In this document: in pieces, positions 53,423-62,680 of the stretch
Position numbering within the stretch: the stretch's first letter is position 1
Layout: each line of letters begins with the position of its first letter
NCBI RefSeq assembly: GCF_025377685.1
Contig: NZ_JACEHK010000010.1
Span: forward strand, 372,001-436,000
Length of the DNA: 64,000 nt
Origin: Anaerobacillus sp. CMMVII
GTDB lineage: Bacteria > Bacillota > Bacilli > Bacillales > Anaerobacillaceae
Direction: 5' to 3'
The notes under the pieces: generated by a model
The model's input: only the letters and a program-made list of their open reading frames with translations
The model's database searches: none
Told to the model about the DNA's origin: nothing
Position numbers and translations under genes: made by a program

Positions 53423-54515
53423 ACAATTTTCTAACCCTGAAATAAGTAAGATTTTATTAGAGAAAATCTATGAAGTTGCAGATAGATATAAAAATAAATT
53501 TGGAAAAGAGCCAGCGCTTATGGAAGTGTGTGGTTCTCATACCATGGCTGTGGCCAAGACAGGTGTAAAAAAACTACTAACCAACCATGTAAAACTGATT
53601 TCTGGACCAGGCTGTCCAGTTTGTGTGACAGACCAAAAATCAATTGACGCGATGATCGAGCTTTCAGAAGGCGAAAATCGGATTATCTGTTCATTTGGTG
53701 ATATGATTCGTGTTCCTGGGACGAAAAGGACATTAATGGACGCAAAAACAGATGGAAAAGACATTCGAATTGTTTATTCTCCTGTCGATGCAGTTAAAGT
53801 TGCGAAAGAGAATCCCAATAAAGAGGTTGTATTTTTAGGAATTGGCTTTGAAACGACAATCCCTGTTTTAGCGGTCGCTTTAAAAATGGCCGACGAAGAA
53901 AATATCTCTAATTTCTCCATGTGGGTAACAACGAAGCTGGTTGAACCAATTCTACGTAAACTCCTAAATGAGGGGGAAGTTCATGTTGATGGTTTTCTAC
54001 TTCCGGGTCACGTTTCAATTGTTTTAGGGAAAGACCACTATCAATACTTAGCTGATGAATACCGTGTTCCAGGTGTGATTTGTGGATTTGAACCAGTACA
54101 GCTTCTTGCTGGTATTTATCAAACCATCAAGTTGTTGCTAAATGAAACCCCAGAAATCATTAATGCCCATAGGCACGTGGTTCGTGACAAAGGTAATCCT
54201 CAGGCTCAAAAGCTTATGGAGACCTATTTTGAGCTATCTCATGAAGCGTGGCGAGGAATAGGTGTTATTGAAAATAGTGGCTTGGATATAAAAAAAGAGT
54301 ACCAACATCTAAATGCGAAATTGCGCTTTCCTGTTAAAATAAGCGAACCGAAAAAAACAAAGTGTCGGTGTGGTGAGGTAATCCGTGGGTTAATTCAGCC
54401 GGAACAATGTAGTTTATTTGCAAAAGCTTGTACTCCCACAAATCCAATTGGCCCCTGCATGGTTTCAGGTGAAGGCAGCTGCGCGGCTTCTTACCAATAT
54501 ATGAGGGAGGATTAA
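53406..54515 (+). CDS. hypD: Hydrogenase formation protein HypD
   Basis: A 369-residue [4Fe-4S] scaffold protein on which iron receives CN and CO. EVCGSHTMAVAKTG, GPGCPVCVT and FGDMIRVPGT are the active-site motifs; GFETTIP and CGFEPVQLL follow. C-terminal cluster ligands lie in CRCGEVIRG-x-CSLFAKACTP and GPCMVSGEGSC. Length is standard. It overlaps hypC by 17 bases. Confidence 0.95.
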   Translation: MLETLKQFSNPEISKILLEKIYEVADRYKNKFGKEPALMEVCGSHTMAVAKTGVKKLLTNHVKLISGPGCPVCVTDQKSIDAMIELSEGENRIICSFGDMIRVPGTKRTLMDAKTDGKDIRIVYSPVDAVKVAKENPNKEVVFLGIGFETTIPVLAVALKMADEENISNFSMWVTTKLVEPILRKLLNEGEVHVDGFLLPGHVSIVLGKDHYQYLADEYRVPGVICGFEPVQLLAGIYQTIKLLLNETPEIINAHRHVVRDKGNPQAQKLMETYFELSHEAWRGIGVIENSGLDIKKEYQHLNAKLRFPVKISEPKKTKCRCGEVIRGLIQPEQCSLFAKACTPTNPIGPCMVSGEGSCAASYQYMRED

Positions 54516-54516
54516 A

Positions 54517-55518
54517 ATGACAGAGAAAATAAGTTTAGCCCATGGTGATGGTGGCGAGTTAGCGCATCGTTTAATTCAGGACGTCTTTGTTGCAGCCTTT
54601 AAGCATCATGATCATGCACAGTTAGATGCCGCATTATTACATGTCTCCTCAAAGAAACTGGCGGTATCAACTGATAGTTTTGTGATTAAACCAGTCTTTT
54701 TCCCAGGAGGAAATATTGGAAAGTTAGCTGTAGCAGGAACGGTAAATGATATTGCTGTTAGTGGTGCCACCCCCTTGTACTTGACAGTAGGGTTTATCCT
54801 TGAGGAAGGCTTTTTATATAAAGACTTACGAGAGATCGTTACAGCAATGGCAATTGAAGCAAAAAAGGCAAACGTGAAAATTGTTGCTGGGGACACCAAG
54901 GTTGTTGAACGAGGTAGCGTTGATGGGATATTTATTAATACTACAGGAATAGGAGTCGTAACGGATGAATCGTCACTTCCCAGAAAGATTGAGGAAGGAG
55001 ACTCTGTGATTATTAGCGGGACGATTGGTGATCACGGAGTAGCGATTTTAAGTGCGAGAGGCGAATTAGGTTTACTAACAGAATTAAAAAGTGACTGCGC
55101 TTCTTTGAATGCATTAACGGTGGATATCCTGAACTCCTCTACGAAAGTAAAGATTATGAGAGATCCAACTAGAGGAGGAGTTGCGACTACTTTGGTTGAG
55201 ATTTGTGAAGACTTTCAAGTAGCCATGGAGCTTTTTGAAGACGCTTTACCAATTAAGCCAGAAGTAGAAGGTGCCTGTGATATTTTAGGGCTTGAACCAT
55301 TATACTTGGCGAATGAGGGGAAGTTACTAGTTATTGTAGCTAAAGAAGACGAAGCAAAGGTGTTAGAAGTAATGAAAAGGCATGAGCTTGGAAAGAACGC
55401 CACATCTATTGGTCAGGTAGTAGCCGAAGGCCAAGGGAAATTATTCTTGAAGATGACCTTAGGAAGCCGCCGCCGTTTAAATCGTTTAACAGGTATACAA
55501 CTACCTAGAATTTGCTAG
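54517..55518 (+). CDS. hypE: Hydrogenase expression protein HypE
   Basis: A 333-residue PurM-like ATPase that dehydrates the HypF-made thiocarboxamide to thiocyanate. ISLAHGDGGELAHRLI, the ATP site VAGTVNDIAVSGATP, AGDTKVVERG and RDPTRGGVAT are all present. The protein ends PRIC, with the C-terminal cysteine that carries the carbamoyl/cyano group. GGGAGG precedes the ATG, one base after the hypD stop. Confidence 0.96.
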   Translation: MTEKISLAHGDGGELAHRLIQDVFVAAFKHHDHAQLDAALLHVSSKKLAVSTDSFVIKPVFFPGGNIGKLAVAGTVNDIAVSGATPLYLTVGFILEEGFLYKDLREIVTAMAIEAKKANVKIVAGDTKVVERGSVDGIFINTTGIGVVTDESSLPRKIEEGDSVIISGTIGDHGVAILSARGELGLLTELKSDCASLNALTVDILNSSTKVKIMRDPTRGGVATTLVEICEDFQVAMELFEDALPIKPEVEGACDILGLEPLYLANEGKLLVIVAKEDEAKVLEVMKRHELGKNATSIGQVVAEGQGKLFLKMTLGSRRRLNRLTGIQLPRIC

Positions 55519-55719
55519 AAAACTAGTTGAATTGTTGAACGTATCATAAGAAATTTTTGATCCGGTTAAAATGTGAACAAGATAAGAACATCGCTTTTTT
55601 CTTCAGATAATGTACTAAATGTGTCACAGTTTATTGGCAAAAAATAACGTATAGTTAGTAATACAGATGTTGATATTACTTCTTCCCATAGATCCTAGAA
55701 TAAGGAGTGAAGCTGATCT

Positions 55720-56595
55720 ATGAACGTTATTTTGTATAGTATGAAGTCAGTTTTTTTCGCATTAATTGTAGCATATCTCAGTTTCATTGGGACCTTGTTT
55801 GGTCATTCAATTTCGCTATTTCTTGGTTTAGGAAAATCACAAACCAATTTTTTAGATAGTATTTCTGGTGTCTTGCCTTATATCATTGTCATTACGTTTC
55901 TAGCAATTGTGATCGGTGAGTTGTTTAAAATGCTAAATCAAACTATTATAGAGAGATTTATTACAATATTTGCTTATCATTATTTTTTCTTTTATGCTTT
56001 ACCTTTGTTTGATAAGTTTGCTCGTGGTAGTGAGTTTTCGTATTCCTACGAATTGGTAAGAGGGATCCTTCCAGCTTTCTTTTTTTCCTTATTAGTAACC
56101 TTATTTTGGAAGCCTGGAATAGTTGGTGCTTCCTTTCAAAAAGAGTTGAAGAACTATCTTAAATCGATATGTATTAGAAAATGGCTCAAGAGGTTATTTG
56201 TTGGGTGGAGCATGTTCGTACCTATCGTTTTCTTTACGAATTGGTTAATTTCACCTTTTTTAGAGCTATATAATACTACAGCTATTCAGAATGTTCCGAA
56301 GGTCATTATTATGAGTATTTTTGTGAGTATATTTTTTGTATTAACGATCTTACCAATCTTCATTAGGTGGCGTGATACGAAAACTTCGCTTTTATATTGG
56401 GTGGGTTTTCCAATTTTCATACAAACTGCGGTTTTTCCAGCGCTTGTGGAGTTTTGGCTTCCTATCGGCGTACGTTTCCCGTATTTCATCCAATACATGG
56501 TGATTTCATTTATGTTGGCAATCATTTATGTTCATTTATTATACGTCCCTAAGGCGAATGAAGTCATTGATGATCAATTTAAATGGATGTATTAA
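55720..56595 (+). CDS. Polytopic membrane protein of unknown function
   Basis: A 291-residue protein with about eight transmembrane helices (10-35, 52-72, 80-97, 115-135, 158-178, 195-215, 228-245, 253-277). No motifs of a known transporter family are seen and conserved charged residues within helices are few. AAGGAGTG precedes the ATG, and it has its own terminator. It lies between the hyp and nap clusters, and a link to either is only positional. Confidence 0.65.
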   Translation: MNVILYSMKSVFFALIVAYLSFIGTLFGHSISLFLGLGKSQTNFLDSISGVLPYIIVITFLAIVIGELFKMLNQTIIERFITIFAYHYFFFYALPLFDKFARGSEFSYSYELVRGILPAFFFSLLVTLFWKPGIVGASFQKELKNYLKSICIRKWLKRLFVGWSMFVPIVFFTNWLISPFLELYNTTAIQNVPKVIIMSIFVSIFFVLTILPIFIRWRDTKTSLLYWVGFPIFIQTAVFPALVEFWLPIGVRFPYFIQYMVISFMLAIIYVHLLYVPKANEVIDDQFKWMY

Positions 56596-56605
56596 ATTTG
56601 TAAAC

Positions 56606-56655
56606 GAAATGAGGTGGGGTAGACAAATCCATTTGTCCGCCCACCTCATTTTAGT
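56606..56655 (+). terminator. Terminator after the polytopic membrane gene
   Basis: AAATGAGGTGGG / CCCACCTCATTT stem with an inner GACAAAT/ATTTGTC hairpin, followed by TTTAG. Confidence 0.8.
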
Positions 56656-56809
56656 TTAGCGTAACGGTCAATAGATTAATTGAAAAGTATAAGCAGTTTA
56701 ACGGTATGAAGAGTAACGTAAGTAAGGTTCGCAGCTACATATAGCTTGATTAAGGTAATTATGAAATAGACTCAATTATGAAGTTTTTTTCACATTTGCG
56801 AAACGAAAA

Positions 56810-56825
56810 TGTGATTTTAGTCACA
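56810..56825 (+). promoter_or_regulatory. FNR-type operator of the nap operon
   Basis: TGTGA-TTTTAG-TCACA is a perfect match to the CRP/FNR-family box of Bacillus. It is centred about 41.5 bases upstream of the start predicted from the TACAAT -10, the classical activating position. Confidence 0.8.
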
Positions 56826-56846
56826 TTTTACTTCTAGGTGAGCCGT

Positions 56847-56852
56847 TACAAT
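56847..56852 (+). promoter_or_regulatory. nap operon -10 element
   Basis: TACAAT; the predicted transcript start is near 56859. No good -35 hexamer is present, which fits a promoter needing an activator at the overlapping FNR box. Confidence 0.6.
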
Positions 56853-56909
56853 AAAATTAGGCTGTTAATATTTTCATGAAAAGTGAATAAAAAGGGGGCT
56901 TTATCTTAA

Positions 56910-57506
56910 ATGAAAGGACTCGGGATCCTCAGAACAATCATAGGTGGTTTTGCTGCATATGAATTGCTTAAACTTATGAAAGCAGGAAGTAAGCAAGTGT
57001 TGAGACCTCCAGGTGCTAGCGATGAAGACGAATTTCTAGCTTTATGTACGCGATGTGGAAAGTGTAACCAAGCCTGTCCCTACAAATCCATAAATATGGG
57101 GAACAGTACGATGGGTTTAGGACTTGGTACACCATTTATCGATGCAAGAGAATCACCTTGTTGGCTTTGTGAAGATTTCCCTTGTTTTGAAGCTTGTCCG
57201 ACAACTGCGTTACGTGATATTGAAAAACGTACCGATGTGGATATGGGTGTTGCAGTTATCGATAAGGATGTCTGTATCGCATACCAGGGGATGCGTTGTG
57301 AAGTATGCTACCGAGAATGCCCTCTTATAGATGAAGCTATTAAACTTGATATTTACTTAAAACCAGACGACAACATCCATGCGATTTTTGGTCCAGTAAT
57401 CGATCCGGAAAAATGTGTAGGTTGTGGAATTTGTGTTCACAAATGTGTCGTTGATAATCCAGTTGCCATTAGAATACAGCCACGTGAGGCAGGTGGATTG
57501 CTATGA
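56910..57506 (+). CDS. napG: NapG-like polyferredoxin
   Basis: A 198-residue protein with four [4Fe-4S] ligand sets: CTRCGKCNQACP, CWLCEDFPCFEACP, CEVCYRECP with an upstream Cys, and CVGCGICVHKC. This is the MauM/NapG ferredoxin layout. An N-terminal hydrophobic stretch (about 5-23) lacks a twin-arginine motif, so it is an anchor or lost signal. It passes quinol electrons from NapH toward NapAB. AAAGGGGG precedes the ATG. First gene of the nap operon; overlaps napH by 4 bases. Confidence 0.87.
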   Translation: MKGLGILRTIIGGFAAYELLKLMKAGSKQVLRPPGASDEDEFLALCTRCGKCNQACPYKSINMGNSTMGLGLGTPFIDARESPCWLCEDFPCFEACPTTALRDIEKRTDVDMGVAVIDKDVCIAYQGMRCEVCYRECPLIDEAIKLDIYLKPDDNIHAIFGPVIDPEKCVGCGICVHKCVVDNPVAIRIQPREAGGLL

Positions 57507-58348
57507 AAAAATGGTTGATTGCTAGAAAGTTAGTTCAGTTTTTTATTATTTTATTATTTTTATCCCCATTATTTTTAGTTGAAGTTGCTGGAACCAACTT
57601 TTTTTACGGAACACTATCCTCCTCTGAAATCTTTGGCATACAGCTCTCAGATCCACTAGGGGCTTTAAGTGTAACGTTAGCATCTAAGAAAATTGTCTGG
57701 GGGTTTTTAGGGTCAGCATTGATTGTCTTTCTTTTTTACCTAGTGATAAGTGGGAGAGTATTTTGTAGTTGGGTTTGCCCGGTTAACACTTTACTAGAAT
57801 TGACAGACTCGTTGAGAAAGCGCTTTAAAAAATTACCAGATGTACAATTTAACTTAAATATAAAAATTCAAATAGCAGTATTAGTTTTAGTTTTATCATT
57901 TTTCATTGGTGTACCGATCTTTGAAATCATTTCTCCAATCGGAAATACACTTAGGAATTTATTGTTCGTATGGGGAATAGGAAGTTTTATTCTTTTAGCC
58001 ATTGTCTTGTTTGATTTTTTTGTTTCAAAACGTGGCTGGTGTCGTTACTTTTGTCCAGTCGGTGGCTTTTATTCAAGTATAGGTAAAGCTGGACAATTAA
58101 GGGTGAAGATAGACAACGAAAAATGTGTTAGTTGTATGCAGTGTAAAAAAGTCTGTTTTTCACATCCGTCAATTTTAGACCCAGCGATTAATGGTGACAA
58201 AACATACGTAACATCAGGTGATTGTAGCTTATGTGGCGCTTGCATTGATGCATGTTCCCACGAAGCTTTATCAATCGGTCTTAGACCGTATAGACAAAAA
58301 GAGTACCAAATTGAGATCACAAATGAGGTTAAGGGGGAAAAATTATAA
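57503..58348 (+). CDS. napH: NapH-like quinol dehydrogenase membrane component
   Basis: A 281-residue protein with about four or five transmembrane helices, two juxtamembrane cysteine motifs ([12 protein letters not shown] and [12 protein letters not shown]) and two C-terminal [4Fe-4S] motifs ([11 protein letters not shown] and [11 protein letters not shown]). NapH oxidises menaquinol and feeds NapG. No napC is seen, so NapGH is probably the only electron route to NapAB. It overlaps napA by one base (ATG/TAA junction). Confidence 0.9.
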   Translation: MKKWLIARKLVQFFIILLFLSPLFLVEVAGTNFFYGTLSSSEIFGIQLSDPLGALSVTLASKKIVWGFLGSALIVFLFYLVISGRVFCSWVCPVNTLLELTDSLRKRFKKLPDVQFNLNIKIQIAVLVLVLSFFIGVPIFEIISPIGNTLRNLLFVWGIGSFILLAIVLFDFFVSKRGWCRYFCPVGGFYSSIGKAGQLRVKIDNEKCVSCMQCKKVCFSHPSILDPAINGDKTYVTSGDCSLCGACIDACSHEALSIGLRPYRQKEYQIEITNEVKGEKL

Positions 58349-60906
58349 TGGAATTAACTCGTAGAAGCTTGCTAAAAGCTGCGGCAATATCATCAGCGAT
58401 GATTGCAGCAGGATGTGCCAGCAAAGAAGTCGCTACACCAGAACCAAAAGAACCAGAAAAAGACCCAGTACAATCAATTGAACCCGATGAGTGGAAAACT
58501 TCGGTTTGCCGCTATTGCGGAACCGGTTGTGGGGTGTTAGTGGGAGTAAAAGATAAAAAAGTAATCGCTGTAAAAGGTGACCCTGACAATCGTTCAAGTC
58601 GTGGTTTAAATTGTATTAAAGGATACTACTTAGGAAAAATTCTATTCGGAAAAGATCGCTTAACAAAACCGTTAATCCGTGAAGATAACAGCAAAAAAGG
58701 AACAATGGACGGGTTTCGCGAAGCATCATGGGAAGAAGCACTTGACTTAGTTGCTAGCAAAATCAAAGAAGCACATGATACTGATCCTAATTCGATTGCC
58801 TTTTGGGGTTCAGGACAACAAACAATTCATGAAGGTTATGCGTCTGTAAAGCTCTGGAAAGTTGGTTTACAAAACAATAATATTGATCCTAATGCAAGAC
58901 TTTGTATGGCAAGTGCTGTAACTGGATTTATGTCAACATTCCAATCAGATGAGCCAATGGGTTGTTATGATGATTTAGACATGGCAGACGTTTTTGTTAC
59001 GTGGGGAGCCAATATGGCAGAAATGCATCCAGTTTTGTACTCACGCTTAACAGCTAGAAAGCTTTCAGATCCGAATGTAAAACACTATGATTTAACAACC
59101 TATCATACTCGTACTTCTGAAACAGCAGACAAAGTGATGGTTTTTAGACCACAAACAGACTTAGCGATTGCAAACTGTATCATCAACTATTTAATTGAAA
59201 CTGATTCCTATGATAAGCAGTTTGTTGAAGAGCACTGCCAATTTAAAGCAGGGCAAGAAAATTTAGGTCATTCAATTGATGATGACTATGACAAGAGTGA
59301 AGTTGGTCAAAAAGTAAATGACTCTTGGCCAATTACATTTGATGAATTTAAAGAAATGGTTTCTGTATATACATTTGATTATGTTTCTGAACTTTCGGGA
59401 GTACCGGCTGAAGACCTTGAAGCATTAGCGAAAGAATTTGCTGATCCTAACAAAAAAATCATGTCAACATGGACAATGGGGGTTAATCAGCATACGCGTG
59501 GAACATGGATGAACAACTTAATTTACGATGTTCATTTATTATCAGGGAAGATAAGTCAACCAGGAAGTGGACCATTTTCATTAACAGGTCAGCCTAGTGC
59601 TTGTGGAACAGCTCGTGAAGTTGGAGTATTTGCCCACCGTTTACCGGCAGATTTAGTTGTAAACAATCCGGAACATCGACGTTTTAGTGAAATGATTTGG
59701 AATTTACCAGAAGGTTATCTAGATTCAATTGAAAAGCCAGGTCTGCATACCATCGCAATGTTTAGACAGCTTGGGCTTGGGAATGTAAAGTTCCTTTGGA
59801 GTATGTCAAACAACTGGGGCCAAACATTACCGAAAACAAACCGCTTCCGCGGGATTGATACGGACGGTAAAGGAGTTATTGACGGCTTTATCGTAGTTTC
59901 TGAAGTTTACCCAACCCGTTCTACAGAAATGGCGAATGTTGTTTTTCCAGCTGCTATGTGGGTGGAAAGAGAAGGGATGTTCGGTAATGCTGAACGCCGA
60001 AATTCAATTTTTGAAAAATGTCAAGAACCACCTGGAGAGGCGAAGTGGGATCTTTGGGCAATGGTTCAAGTGGCGAAACGCGTGCTTGAAGGTAAGAAAA
60101 TTGGCGAGCATGATGCCTTTGATGTTGTCTTTGGAAAATATGGTCCAGACATTTGGGACTATGAAAAGAATGATTTAATTGATGAGCATGAAGTATGTGT
60201 ACGTATGTTCGAGGAATATCGATTATTTTCTGCGCCACATCTTCATAAAGATCCGGCTGTTCAAGAGCTTGGATATAAATTGAAGACGAGTGCCAAGGAA
60301 TTAGGGCCATACGAGGAATATTTAAAGCAGCATGGGATGCGCTGGCCTGTTCGCGAAGTGAATGGTGAATGGTTAGAAACGAAATGGCGCTACGCACATG
60401 GTGATCAAAAAGAAGGTTTCGATCAAGTGGGTGTGGAGACGTTTGGTGAAGTAGGAAAATATAAGGATATTAGCTTCTATAAATCTACTGACAAACGACC
60501 AACTATTTTCTTTAGACCATTTGAAGATGCAGCCGAAATTCCAGATGAAGAGTATCCATTCTGGTTATGTACAGGACGTGTTTTAGAGCACTGGCACAGT
60601 GGTTCAATGACACGACGCGTTCCTGAACTCCATCGTGCAGTACCTGAGGCTTTATGTGAAATTCACCCAGATGATGCGGCGGCAATCGGAATTAAGGATA
60701 TGGATTGGATTATCGTAAGATCGCGTCGTGGTGAGACAAGAGTAAAGGCAACGACAACAGGTCGTGGAAAACCACCAAAAGGACTAGTGTTTGTTCCATT
60801 CTTTGCTGAAGAAACAATGATAAACGATACGACACTTGATGCTTATTGCCCAATTTCAAAAGAGCCAGATTACAAAAAATGTGCTGTTCAAATCATTAAG
60901 GCATAA
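58348..60906 (+). CDS. napA: Nap-type nitrate reductase catalytic subunit, Tat signal with lipobox-like end
   Basis: An 852-residue Mo-bisMGD enzyme that reduces nitrate to nitrite outside the membrane. The signal peptide [22 protein letters not shown] has a twin-arginine motif and ends in AAGC, a possible lipobox. The [4Fe-4S] ligands are CRYCGTGC...[18 protein letters not shown] supplies the molybdenum-ligating cysteine, as in NapA rather than selenocysteine/serine enzymes. NapB and NapD downstream support nitrate reductase over formate dehydrogenase. The protein is intact with no frameshift. Confidence 0.93.
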   Translation: MELTRRSLLKAAAISSAMIAAGCASKEVATPEPKEPEKDPVQSIEPDEWKTSVCRYCGTGCGVLVGVKDKKVIAVKGDPDNRSSRGLNCIKGYYLGKILFGKDRLTKPLIREDNSKKGTMDGFREASWEEALDLVASKIKEAHDTDPNSIAFWGSGQQTIHEGYASVKLWKVGLQNNNIDPNARLCMASAVTGFMSTFQSDEPMGCYDDLDMADVFVTWGANMAEMHPVLYSRLTARKLSDPNVKHYDLTTYHTRTSETADKVMVFRPQTDLAIANCIINYLIETDSYDKQFVEEHCQFKAGQENLGHSIDDDYDKSEVGQKVNDSWPITFDEFKEMVSVYTFDYVSELSGVPAEDLEALAKEFADPNKKIMSTWTMGVNQHTRGTWMNNLIYDVHLLSGKISQPGSGPFSLTGQPSACGTAREVGVFAHRLPADLVVNNPEHRRFSEMIWNLPEGYLDSIEKPGLHTIAMFRQLGLGNVKFLWSMSNNWGQTLPKTNRFRGIDTDGKGVIDGFIVVSEVYPTRSTEMANVVFPAAMWVEREGMFGNAERRNSIFEKCQEPPGEAKWDLWAMVQVAKRVLEGKKIGEHDAFDVVFGKYGPDIWDYEKNDLIDEHEVCVRMFEEYRLFSAPHLHKDPAVQELGYKLKTSAKELGPYEEYLKQHGMRWPVREVNGEWLETKWRYAHGDQKEGFDQVGVETFGEVGKYKDISFYKSTDKRPTIFFRPFEDAAEIPDEEYPFWLCTGRVLEHWHSGSMTRRVPELHRAVPEALCEIHPDDAAAIGIKDMDWIIVRSRRGETRVKATTTGRGKPPKGLVFVPFFAEETMINDTTLDAYCPISKEPDYKKCAVQIIKA

Positions 60907-60921
60907 GGAGGGGGGACAAAC

Positions 60922-61371
60922 ATGAAAAAACAAAACTACTTTCTATTTGCAGTCTCATTAGGGATATTCATTTTTGCGATCGTCGTAGGTGTCGCTCTCT
61001 TCAATGACTCAGCGAGTGAAAAAGCGGCAACACAAAAGCAAGAACCAAAACAAGAACAAACGGCCAAGCAACCAGCAAAAGTGGTCGAAATTCCACAGTT
61101 GAATCAAGAAAGAGCGGAAGCGGCAACAATGGTATTGATTTCAGCCCCAACCTTACAACCTGTTGACCATGCCGGAAGATGGAATCCAAAAACAAAAGGC
61201 GAGAGCTGTTTAGTTTGTCACGAGCAAGCGGAGGCTATGGGGGCAAGAGTTATACCGATCGACCATTTTGTTGATCAAGAACGTAGCAAAGGGATTTTTG
61301 GACCAAGATATGTTTGCGTTACTTGTCATGGATTGGATACAGGTGAAACAAAAGCAGCATTTAATGATTAA
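60922..61371 (+). CDS. napB: NapB-like di-heme cytochrome c
   Basis: A 149-residue electron-transfer partner of NapA. It has two CxxCH heme sites, CLVCHE and CVTCHG, spaced as in NapB, with the distal histidines likely in PVDHAGRW and IPIDHFVD. The N-terminus is an uncleaved-looking membrane helix (YFLFAVSLGIFIFAIVVGVALF) followed by a Gln/Lys/Pro-rich linker, which would tether it to a Gram-positive membrane. GGAGGGGGG precedes the ATG. Confidence 0.92.
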   Translation: MKKQNYFLFAVSLGIFIFAIVVGVALFNDSASEKAATQKQEPKQEQTAKQPAKVVEIPQLNQERAEAATMVLISAPTLQPVDHAGRWNPKTKGESCLVCHEQAEAMGARVIPIDHFVDQERSKGIFGPRYVCVTCHGLDTGETKAAFND

Positions 61372-61400
61372 TACGACTATCTAAATACGGAGGTGTAAGC

Positions 61401-61670
61401 ATGGTCATTTCAGGATTTATGCTAATCACAGTAAAAGGAAAAACAGATGCAGTAGTAGAGCAACTAAAGAAGCTTCCTGGCATAGAAGTTCATCATATTG
61501 AGCAGGAGGTTAAAGTGATATTAACACTTGAAGCTCCTTCAGTTGATGAAAGCTATCGTATTGGTGAAGCATTTAAAGAAATTGATGGGATCGTCTCGAT
61601 CTGCCTTGCTTACACAAACTTCGAAGATGATGAAGCGATGCAACATCAATCAACGGGTATTCAGCAATGA
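61401..61670 (+). CDS. napD: NapD chaperone
   Basis: An 89-residue ferredoxin-fold chaperone. MVISGFMLITVKGKTDAVVEQLKKLPGIEVHHIE is typical of NapD, which binds the NapA twin-arginine signal and proofreads cofactor loading. The VCLAYTNFED-like ICLAYTNFEDDE segment is also conserved. ACGGAGGTG precedes the ATG. It overlaps the next gene by 4 bases. Confidence 0.9.
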   Translation: MVISGFMLITVKGKTDAVVEQLKKLPGIEVHHIEQEVKVILTLEAPSVDESYRIGEAFKEIDGIVSICLAYTNFEDDEAMQHQSTGIQQ

Positions 61671-62224
61671 TTGAAAAGTTGAACCGTAGACAATATTTAA
61701 AGGAAAATGTTCGCTCGTCCTTTCAATTTCTAGGGTCAATTATCGGGGCTACCATTGAGCAAGAACGAAATTATATACGCCCACCTGGTGCAGGGAATGA
61801 ACTACTGTTTCTTGCTACTTGCACCCGTTGTGGCGTTTGTGCAGATGTTTGTCCAACGTCAACCATCAATTTGTTTTCAGTCGATTATGGGGCGAAGCTA
61901 GCTGGAACTCCTTTTATCAATCCAAATGAATCACCCTGTACTTTTTGTGATAAATGTATGACAAATTGCCCTACAGGGGCGTTGGATCAGATTGAACCTG
62001 ATGAAAAACTAGGTGTCGCAGAAATTTTTGAATTCAATTGTTTAGCGTTTAAGGGAACAATGTGTGATTACTGTGTTCGAGCATGTCCTTTAGGAAAAGA
62101 TGCTTTAACAGTAATCAATGGTAAACCTCAGGTGATTGAGAGTAATTGTAATGGCTGTGGGCAGTGCGTTGCTGCTTGTATCCAGACCTATAAAGGAATA
62201 TATGTAAAAGCACGAGAAGTATGA
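61667..62224 (+). CDS. napF: Second NapG/NapF-like polyferredoxin
   Basis: A 185-residue protein with four [4Fe-4S] sets: CTRCGVCADVCP, CTFCDKCMTNCP, CDYCVRACP with an upstream Cys, and CNGCGQCVAAC. The arrangement is more NapG-like than classical NapF, and it is paralogous to the first gene of the operon. NRRQYLKE near the start resembles a Tat motif, but the hydrophobic stretch after it is short. It may be cytosolic and help NapA maturation (NapF role), or exported as a second electron carrier. Ends the nap operon. Confidence 0.75.
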   Translation: MIEKLNRRQYLKENVRSSFQFLGSIIGATIEQERNYIRPPGAGNELLFLATCTRCGVCADVCPTSTINLFSVDYGAKLAGTPFINPNESPCTFCDKCMTNCPTGALDQIEPDEKLGVAEIFEFNCLAFKGTMCDYCVRACPLGKDALTVINGKPQVIESNCNGCGQCVAACIQTYKGIYVKAREV

Positions 62225-62225
62225 A

Positions 62226-62264
62226 AAAATGGCTGTTGAGAATGTCTCAACAGCCATTTTTTTA
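62226..62264 (+). terminator. nap operon terminator
   Basis: AAAATGGCTGTTGAGA / TCTCAACAGCCATTTTTTT, a near-perfect stem directly after the last nap gene. Confidence 0.92.
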
Positions 62265-62294
62265 TTGGCATTTAGACCGTAGCATGTAGTGATG

Positions 62295-62323
62295 TAGAAT
62301 TCAGAATGTAGAATGTAGAATGA
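62295..62323. repeat. Short degenerate tandem array
   Basis: GTAGAATTCAGAATGTAGAATGTAGAATG, a few imperfect GAATGTA heptamers similar in style to the 15-copy array at 5127. CTAAATTCTG at 62360 can pair with part of it. Confidence 0.6.
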
Positions 62324-62372
62324 GTTTGGAGATAAGCTTCGGTGAACTGCTTAAACCATTCTAAATTCTGAT

Positions 62373-62525
62373 TTATCTTTTATCGTTGTTTTGTTTACCA
62401 GCTTGTCCAGCCTCGACATAAGGCTCTCTAGCAAACTCCTCAGTAGGTGAGTTTCCTAGTGGGCTAACATGGGCACCATGCTTGTTTTTTCCTTCTTTTC
62501 TTGGATTACTTTTACGCTTTGTCAT
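62373..62525 (-). CDS. Small basic hydrophilic protein, possible spore protein
   Basis: A 50-residue protein (MTKRKSNPRKEGKNKHGAHVS ... EFAREPYVEAGQAGKQNNDKR). TAGGAGCTG lies 6 bases before the ATG, a good ribosome site. Size, charge and lack of hydrophobic segments resemble minor small acid-soluble spore proteins, as with the gene at 11012-11134. I cannot name the family. Confidence 0.6.
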   Translation of the reverse strand: MTKRKSNPRKEGKNKHGAHVSPLGNSPTEEFAREPYVEAGQAGKQNNDKR

Positions 62526-62680
62526 ATAATCAGCTCCTATCTATTTCAATCGGTCATTCATTGGTTAGTATCTTCTTTTTTTTGGTTTCTATTATGTTTA
62601 ATAAGATACATATAACACTTCCACTAAATATGTCTCTATGTTATTGTTACAATGATACTTATTGTTACGGAGATGGGAAA

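Noticed and set aside
58348-60906. Formate dehydrogenase instead of NapA
   Set aside because: A cysteine ligand in [10 protein letters not shown], with NapB, NapD, NapG and NapH alongside, fits nitrate reductase better.
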